The notes under the pieces are model-generated. The model was not told the DNA's origin. It saw nothing but the letters and a program-made list of their open reading frames with translations, and ran no database searches. 64,000 bases of DNA from Spirosoma luteum DSM 19990 (GTDB lineage: Bacteria > Bacteroidota > Bacteroidia > Cytophagales > Spirosomataceae): positions 1 to 64,000 of the forward strand of contig NZ_KB893313.1 in the NCBI RefSeq assembly GCF_000374065.1, given 5' to 3'. The number at the start of each line of letters is the position of its first letter. The stretch's first letter is position 1. Made by a program: the position numbers and the translations under genes. Positions 59,103 through 64,000 of this stretch are shown one piece after another.

Positions 59103-60056
59103 ATGAAACGCCAACGAACAACGCTTACCCTTTCCCTCCTGTACACTGCTCTACTGATGGCAGGTTGTAATCAGTCAACCACCAGTGAAAAAAACGACGA
59201 CGGCAGCAAAAAGCTCGTTATCGGAGCTACGATGCTCAGTATGCAAAATGAGTTTATCGTGAATGTGTACGATGAAATAGAAAAGAAAGCCGGAGCCGAT
59301 GGGGTTGACCTGATTACGGTTGATGCGGAACGGTCGGCATTAAAACAGGTGGAGCAGGTAGAAAGCTTCATTGCCCAAAAGGTGGATGCCATCATCATGA
59401 ATCCCTGCGAAGTGGAAGCCAGTTCGCCCGCCGTAGCGAAGGCACTGGCCGCCAATATTCCCATTATCAACGTCAACTCCGAAACCAGTGCTAAACCTTC
59501 CGCTTTCGTTGGTTCCGATGATGTGGAGTCGGGCCGGATTGCGATGAAATTCATTGCCGATAAACTAAAGGGCAAAGGTAATGTGGTGATGATTCACGGC
59601 TACATGGGTCAGGCAGCCCAGATCAAACGGGAACAGGGAGCCCGCGAGGTACTGAAGCAATACCCCGGCCTCAAACTGCTGGCCCACCAGACCGGTGAGT
59701 GGGACCGGGCGAAGGCCATGTCCCTGACAGAAAACTGGATTCAGTCCTACGGTTCGCAAATCAATGCCGTTTTTGCCCACAATGATGAAATGGGGCTGGG
59801 AGCCGCCAAAGCACTACTGGATGCGGGTATGAAGGATAAGGTCATTGTGGTCAGCATTGATGGTATTCCTGATGCCTTACAGGGCGTAAAGAAAGGGACG
59901 CTGGATGCTACAATTTTTCAGAATGCCGAGCAACAGGGCTCGAAAGCCATCGAAACGGCGATAAAAGCGGCTAAAGGAGAAGCCTACGAAAAACAAACCC
60001 TCATCCCGTTTCAATTAGTTACGAAAGACAATCTGGCCTCGTTTCTCAAGCCGTAA
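59103..60056 (+). CDS. sugar ABC transporter substrate-binding lipoprotein (RbsB-type)
   Basis: The 317-residue protein has lipobox LMAGCNQ (Cys about residue 22), so it is tethered in the periplasm. The type I periplasmic-binding fold is clear: VIGATMLSMQNEFIVNVYDE, AIIMNPCEVEASSPAVAKA, NVVMIHGYMGQAAQIKRE and AVFAHNDEMGLGAAKALL. It would bind the sugar released by the periplasmic enzymes. It closes the three-gene transporter. Confidence 0.94.
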   Translation: MKRQRTTLTLSLLYTALLMAGCNQSTTSEKNDDGSKKLVIGATMLSMQNEFIVNVYDEIEKKAGADGVDLITVDAERSALKQVEQVESFIAQKVDAIIMNPCEVEASSPAVAKALAANIPIINVNSETSAKPSAFVGSDDVESGRIAMKFIADKLKGKGNVVMIHGYMGQAAQIKREQGAREVLKQYPGLKLLAHQTGEWDRAKAMSLTENWIQSYGSQINAVFAHNDEMGLGAAKALLDAGMKDKVIVVSIDGIPDALQGVKKGTLDATIFQNAEQQGSKAIETAIKAAKGEAYEKQTLIPFQLVTKDNLASFLKP

Positions 60057-60087
60057 AACAGCGCTCTACGTCCTGTTCTGACAACGT

Positions 60088-60606
60088 ATGGATAGTTCCA
60101 CTGCCGAAACCCGCGAAGTATGGCTACGCGGCCCATTGCCCGATATACCGCCCCTGCTGCAACCCATCGCCCACGCATTGATGCAGGCACGCGAGGAAGT
60201 AGTGACGCTGATGCGCAATTTTCCGGAGGAAAAACTCTGGGAACGGCCCGCCGGTGTGGCCTCCGTCGGTTTTCATTTGCAGCACCTGACGGGCGTCTTG
60301 GACCGACTGTTTACGTATGCGCGAGGTGAAGCCTTGTCTTTGGAACAGATAACGTCTTTGGCAGGTGAAGGAAAAGAGGACCAGACAACCAACACCGCGC
60401 AGGAACTGGTTCGGCGGTTTGATACTCAGGTCGACAAGGCCATCACTCAGCTTCGCATGACAGCTGAGCTTACCCTGACCGAGGTGCGGGGTGTGGGGCG
60501 GGCTTCTATTCCTTCCACAGTTATTGGCCTGTTGACGCATTCCGCTGAACACACCATGCGCCACATTGGGCAGTTGTCCGTTACGGTGAGAGTTATAACA
60601 TTCTAA
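60088..60606 (+). CDS. DinB-family protein
   Basis: The 172-residue four-helix-bundle protein has the DinB/YfiT His pattern: VGFHLQHLTGVLDRL (about 52-66) and LLTHSAEHTMRHIGQL near the C-terminus. These His residues usually bind a metal. Members include thiol transferases and uncharacterised stress proteins. A direct role in sugar use is doubtful. It starts 31 nt after the binding-protein gene, and its stop codon lies in a hairpin. Confidence 0.85.
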   Translation: MDSSTAETREVWLRGPLPDIPPLLQPIAHALMQAREEVVTLMRNFPEEKLWERPAGVASVGFHLQHLTGVLDRLFTYARGEALSLEQITSLAGEGKEDQTTNTAQELVRRFDTQVDKAITQLRMTAELTLTEVRGVGRASIPSTVIGLLTHSAEHTMRHIGQLSVTVRVITF

Positions 60607-60644
60607 TCATAAATATTTGACAGTTAAGTATTTATGATTAGAAT
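60600..60644. repeat. A/T-rich hairpin overlapping dinB-family stop
   Basis: The 19-bp arms ATTCTAATCATAAATATTT and AAGTATTTATGATTAGAAT pair with one mismatch. The TAA stop lies in the left arm. Confidence 0.7.
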
Positions 60645-60659
60645 AAGGTCCAAAAATCG

Positions 60660-60719
60660 GTAATCCCTCATAAAAAAGCGATGAACCAACTGGTTCATCG
60701 CTTTTTTATGAGGGATTAC
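60660..60719. terminator. 29-bp perfect hairpin between convergent genes
   Basis: The arms 60660-60688 and 60691-60719 are perfectly complementary with a 2-nt gap. The stem includes TCCCTCATAAAAAAGCGATG and the complementary T-run, so it can act as a terminator for both the DinB gene and the convergent PorE-like gene. Confidence 0.85.
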
Positions 60720-60751
60720 GAAACAAACCTACATACCGGCAGAGTATTTTT

Positions 60752-63034
60752 TTACTTCACCGCCAAAATCTTGAATTCTGTCCGGCGGTTTTGCTGATGC
60801 TCGTGTTCCGAGCAGTTTACCCCATCAACGCAGCCATTAATAATTTCGGATTCGCCATACCCATTGGCCGACAACCGACTGGCCGGAATACCACGCGACA
60901 CAAGATAGTCCATGGCAGCCCTGGCCCGGTTTTCCGACAACCGGATATTGTAGACATCGCTGGACCGGGCATCGGTGTGCGAGCGAAGTTCAATTTTCAT
61001 TTGTGGATACTCCTTCAGTAAATCCACAACGTGATTAAGTTCGCGGGCAGCATCGGCCCGGATGAAGAACTTGTTCAGGTCGTAATAGATGTTCTTGAGT
61101 TGAAAAATATCCCCTTCCCCATACAGGCCCAACGAGTCGGCAACGCTGTTTGATTTACGCTTCGTTTTGCTAAACTGCGTTTTCTTGGTCGCGTAACGGT
61201 CTTTCTGAGCCGTGATTGTGTAGGGAGCGTTAGGCTTCACATCAAATTCGTAGCCACCATCCGGCCCGGTCGTTACGGTCTGTTCCGATTTATCTTTCTC
61301 GTTCCGCAACGTCACCTTCACGCCCGTTGCCGGCTTTTGGTTGACCTCCGTTTTAACAACCCCTTTCACCAGTGTATTCTCCGACCGTTCGAGGTAAATG
61401 GACACATTCATGACCGGCTTAGGTGACTGCGTGAGGGTAGAGAAGCGGATACTGTTCATCGCGTATCCTTCTTTGATAGCTTTAAATTCGTACTCCGTGT
61501 TGGAATCCAGGCAGAGGTCCATCTTGCCCTGCACATCCGTCAGGCGGATCTCCTGGTTCGTACCATTCCGCAGAATCCGGACATCGGCGTTCTCCAGCGG
61601 GGTATTGGTTTTCGCGTCGAACACCAACACATTGAGTTGTTTGCACATGCGCCGGAATGAGTAGATATCGTCATCACTGATACCCTTTTTCCGGTTGCTG
61701 CTCACGTAGCCAGTCGTACGGTTTTTATCGGTGATGAACCCAAAATCGTCTTTTTCTGAGTTGATCGGTGCCCCAACGTTCTGAACGCCCCGGTAAGCAA
61801 TACCATCTTTTAGTTCGGCCACGAATACATCTAGCCCCCCCAATCCTTCATGCCCATCGGAGGAGAAGTAAAGGCTTTCATCTTCAGACGCGAAGGGAAA
61901 CATCTCATTACCTTCCGTATTGATCTCTTTACCCATATTTACGGGCGTTCCCCACTGGCCATTATTGTACTCCACTACGTAGATGTCCGTACCGCCGTAG
62001 CCACCGGGCATATCCGAAACAAAATACATTTTAGTGTTGTCGGCCGAAAAAGCCGGGTGACCCACCGAGTACTCATTGCTGTTGAAAGGGACTTCCTGAA
62101 TATCAACCCATTTACCGCCCTTGTTCACGGAAGAATACAACTTCAATTTCCGTACGCCGTCTGAACTTTTTCCGGACTTTCCCTTGCTGGAGTTGTTGCG
62201 GGTGAAGACGATAAAATTCTGGTCTTTCGTAAAGGTCATTGGCCCTTCGTGGTACTTGGTATTTAAGGTACGGCTAAAAATCTCCGCTTTCGTTAAGGGA
62301 GTTGTCTCTGCTTCTCCTTCAGCTACTTCCGTTTTCACGTCGCCCCCACCGCCCAGCACAGAGGATTTTACGATACGTACCGGTTCAGGATTGGGCACCC
62401 GCAACTGGTTGGTATCGGAGTGGAAATACAGGTCAAGGAAAGGTGTTTGGTTCCAGCTAAATACGCGCTTCACCGGTCCGGATTCGTCGCGGGCCGACAC
62501 AAACACCAGGCCTCCCTTATAGTACATCGGGCTAAAATCGGCCTGCCGCGAGTTAATGGGCAGGTCGTACAACTTATAAGATGACGAATCCTGATAGAAT
62601 CGGTTCATGTCCATGTACGAGACCGTAAAACGACGGCCACGCAGGTCCTGGCCCTGTTTCTCCCCGTACTGACTGTACATTTTCTGCGATTCACGGTACT
62701 TTTTATTAGCCGCCAGTGACTGCGCGTAGTACAGATAGATTTCGCTATCTAGATCGGTATAGGCTTTTACTAACTCGCCATAAACCCGCTCGGCATTACG
62801 AAAATCATTTAACCGACGGTAGCTGTACCCAAGTTTAATCATAGCCTCGCGGGTTTCGGCGGGGTCTTTCTTCTTATCAACCCGCAAAAAATCCTCATAG
62901 GTGCGGACCGCACCCACGTAGCTAAGATTTTCAAACTGTTTATTAGCCGTTCGTAGCCGCGCACTTTGTGCCTGAACAGTCAGACTCCAGAAGGCAAGTC
63001 CCAGGAAAAACAGGACACGTACAATTCGGTTCAT
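60752..63034 (-). CDS. PorE-like TPR / PD40 propeller / CRD / OmpA-family protein
   Basis: The 760-residue envelope protein has a signal peptide (VRVLFFLGLAFWSLTVQAQ), TPR helices (about 25-130), PD40 propeller blades (about 165-440, including YFVSDMPGGYGGTDIYVVE and YFSSDGHEGLGGLDVFVAE), two carboxypeptidase-regulatory-like modules (LVFDAKTNTPLENADV, LVKGVVKTEVNQKPATGV) and a C-terminal OmpA domain (IELRSHTDARSSDVYNIRLS). The layout matches PorE, the T9SS part that links to peptidoglycan. It is longer than its relative at 17.9-19.9 kb and closer to PorE in architecture. Confidence 0.9.
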   Translation of the reverse strand: MNRIVRVLFFLGLAFWSLTVQAQSARLRTANKQFENLSYVGAVRTYEDFLRVDKKKDPAETREAMIKLGYSYRRLNDFRNAERVYGELVKAYTDLDSEIYLYYAQSLAANKKYRESQKMYSQYGEKQGQDLRGRRFTVSYMDMNRFYQDSSSYKLYDLPINSRQADFSPMYYKGGLVFVSARDESGPVKRVFSWNQTPFLDLYFHSDTNQLRVPNPEPVRIVKSSVLGGGGDVKTEVAEGEAETTPLTKAEIFSRTLNTKYHEGPMTFTKDQNFIVFTRNNSSKGKSGKSSDGVRKLKLYSSVNKGGKWVDIQEVPFNSNEYSVGHPAFSADNTKMYFVSDMPGGYGGTDIYVVEYNNGQWGTPVNMGKEINTEGNEMFPFASEDESLYFSSDGHEGLGGLDVFVAELKDGIAYRGVQNVGAPINSEKDDFGFITDKNRTTGYVSSNRKKGISDDDIYSFRRMCKQLNVLVFDAKTNTPLENADVRILRNGTNQEIRLTDVQGKMDLCLDSNTEYEFKAIKEGYAMNSIRFSTLTQSPKPVMNVSIYLERSENTLVKGVVKTEVNQKPATGVKVTLRNEKDKSEQTVTTGPDGGYEFDVKPNAPYTITAQKDRYATKKTQFSKTKRKSNSVADSLGLYGEGDIFQLKNIYYDLNKFFIRADAARELNHVVDLLKEYPQMKIELRSHTDARSSDVYNIRLSENRARAAMDYLVSRGIPASRLSANGYGESEIINGCVDGVNCSEHEHQQNRRTEFKILAVK

Positions 63035-63183
63035 GGTGTTAGTAAGTTGGTAAAAACTTGGGTCTGTTCATAACCCTACAAATAGAATGCCAACTTTATA
63101 AAAGCTAGCAGACGTCCCATTACAAAGCTATAAAATTAGCCGTTGATTGCGGTAAAAATTCAATTTACTGTTTTTTCAGGAGA

Positions 63184-64000
63184 CTACTCAGGTTGCCACG
63201 CATCAAAACGCAATTGAGCAATCCGTTGTGTTTCAGACACGATTCGAAAGCAGTGATCAATCCGGCGGCCAATGATCCAGGCTATCTCGTGGCCGGACAC
63301 CAGTACGGCGGTCTGCTCCCGTTCTGTTCGGCTCAGCTTCATGTCATTCAGGACATCGCTGACCAGCTTGTGCCCACCCATGCCCAATGGCCGCATCCGG
63401 TCTCCCTGCCGCCAGAGACGAATATTGAGTGGAAATTGCAGTTTATCAGCATCCAGATAGGCGATGGCTGGGTCTGCTAACGGTTCGAACGGAATGGACT
63501 TGGGAATCACCTCGACAGTGAGCGTAAACCGTTCGGGTACAAGAATAGGAGTCTGGGGCCAGTCGGGCAGATAAATTTCGTAATTGGCTGGCACAGGCAA
63601 TGATTCAAGAACCAACCCATCCCGCTCGTGCATTACCCGGTGAGTAGCGGACGTAAACAGCTGCCCAACCGGTTTGGTCAGGCAGTCGACCATCTTCCCG
63701 GTCTGATCGGCCGTGAAACCAAACGGCTTTAGCCACTCGGTAAGATGAAACACCGGTTCGGGCAAACCGGTGAGTACAGCTGCGGGCAGCAACGTCTGTG
63801 CCCCCCGTTGCACAGTCGTTTCCCGCCAAGACCGGGCGAGTTCGGTTTGCATGAGTACTTCGGCCGCCCGCAGCCGTTCAAGGGTATGCGGCAGGGTTTG
63901 CCAAAGGCCGGGGTTAAGCTCCGTCAATACCGGTACTACGTGGTGACGAATTCGGTTACGGGCATACTTATCTTCGGCGTTGGAGCTATCCTCCCGGTAC
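63184..64000 (-). CDS. tilS: tRNA(Ile)-lysidine synthetase, C-terminal part (truncated by window edge)
   Basis: TilS converts the C34 of tRNA-Ile2 to lysidine. The C-terminal domain is clear: LRGD-like RLWRQGDRMRPLGMGGHKLV, SDVLNDMKLSRTEREQTAVL and EIAWIIGRRIDHCFRI. The frame continues to the window edge as SSNAEDKYARNRIRHHVVPV, the KYxRNxxR motif that follows the N-terminal ATPase domain. That domain (PP-loop SGGxDS) lies outside the window. The gene ends 149 bp from the PorE-like gene. Confidence 0.9.
   Translation of the reverse strand, partial: YREDSSNAEDKYARNRIRHHVVPVLTELNPGLWQTLPHTLERLRAAEVLMQTELARSWRETTVQRGAQTLLPAAVLTGLPEPVFHLTEWLKPFGFTADQTGKMVDCLTKPVGQLFTSATHRVMHERDGLVLESLPVPANYEIYLPDWPQTPILVPERFTLTVEVIPKSIPFEPLADPAIAYLDADKLQFPLNIRLWRQGDRMRPLGMGGHKLVSDVLNDMKLSRTEREQTAVLVSGHEIAWIIGRRIDHCFRIVSETQRIAQLRFDAWQPE

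Overview
The window comes from a Bacteroidota chromosome and looks most like a Cytophagales bacterium of the Spirosoma type. This is inference from gene content: a SusC/SusD pair, a protease with a type IX secretion (T9SS) C-terminal domain, two PorE-like TPR/propeller/OmpA proteins, and promoters of the TTTG-N19/20-TAnnTTTG kind. No species-level call is possible from the sequence alone. It opens with the 5' end of a 16S rRNA gene on the minus strand and closes inside tilS, so both edge genes are partial.

Region 1 (1-27.3 kb) is mostly core genome. It holds the rRNA promoter region with two tandem promoters and a boxA-like site, then tyrS, queA, a cobalamin adenosyltransferase, ilvE, metF, a PAP2 phosphatase and a large UvrD/AddA-type helicase. 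A histidine operon (hisG-hisD ... hisC) follows, interrupted by a peptide deformylase and a RES/Xre toxin-antitoxin pair whose toxin overlaps hisC. Next come queE, a PorE-like protein, trxB, an M23/LysM peptidase, rplU, an rpmA with an unusual 93-residue tail, a NifU-like protein, a lipoprotein and a T9SS-exported subtilase.

Region 2 (27.4-38.6 kb) starts with a GntR regulator divergent from five genes of a family best known from Planctomycetes. They are two copies of a two-gene unit (c-type cytochrome/DUF1549/DUF1553 protein followed by a DUF1501 protein), then a membrane cytochrome protein with a chitobiase-like C-terminal part. Region 3 (38.7-42.4 kb) is a minus-strand chromate-resistance cassette: a frameshifted ChrB-AraC fusion, an outer-membrane protein, a DUF1259 protein and ChrA. 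It lies between the end of the membrane cytochrome gene and a second, decayed copy of that gene's 3' end.

Region 4 (43.1-60.1 kb) is a sugar-uptake and catabolism locus: SusC, SusD, a secreted propeller/cytochrome dehydrogenase-like protein, a DUF1080 (3-keto-glycoside-active) protein, a DUF4432 epimerase-like protein, a cupin isomerase-like protein, a TIM-barrel isomerase/epimerase, a Gfo/Idh/MocA oxidoreductase and a ribose-type ABC importer. No recognisable classical glycoside hydrolase is present. My working model is oxidative glycan breakdown: uptake by SusCD, periplasmic oxidation with electrons passed to c-type cytochromes, cleavage of a keto-glycoside by DUF1080, import by the ABC transporter and cytoplasmic isomerisation. 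Regions 2 and 4 may be one functional unit, split by the chromate cassette.

Several families of intergenic palindromic repeats are scattered through the window. The clearest has five copies sharing a GGCTGACGC stem core. DinB, a second PorE-like gene and tilS close the window.
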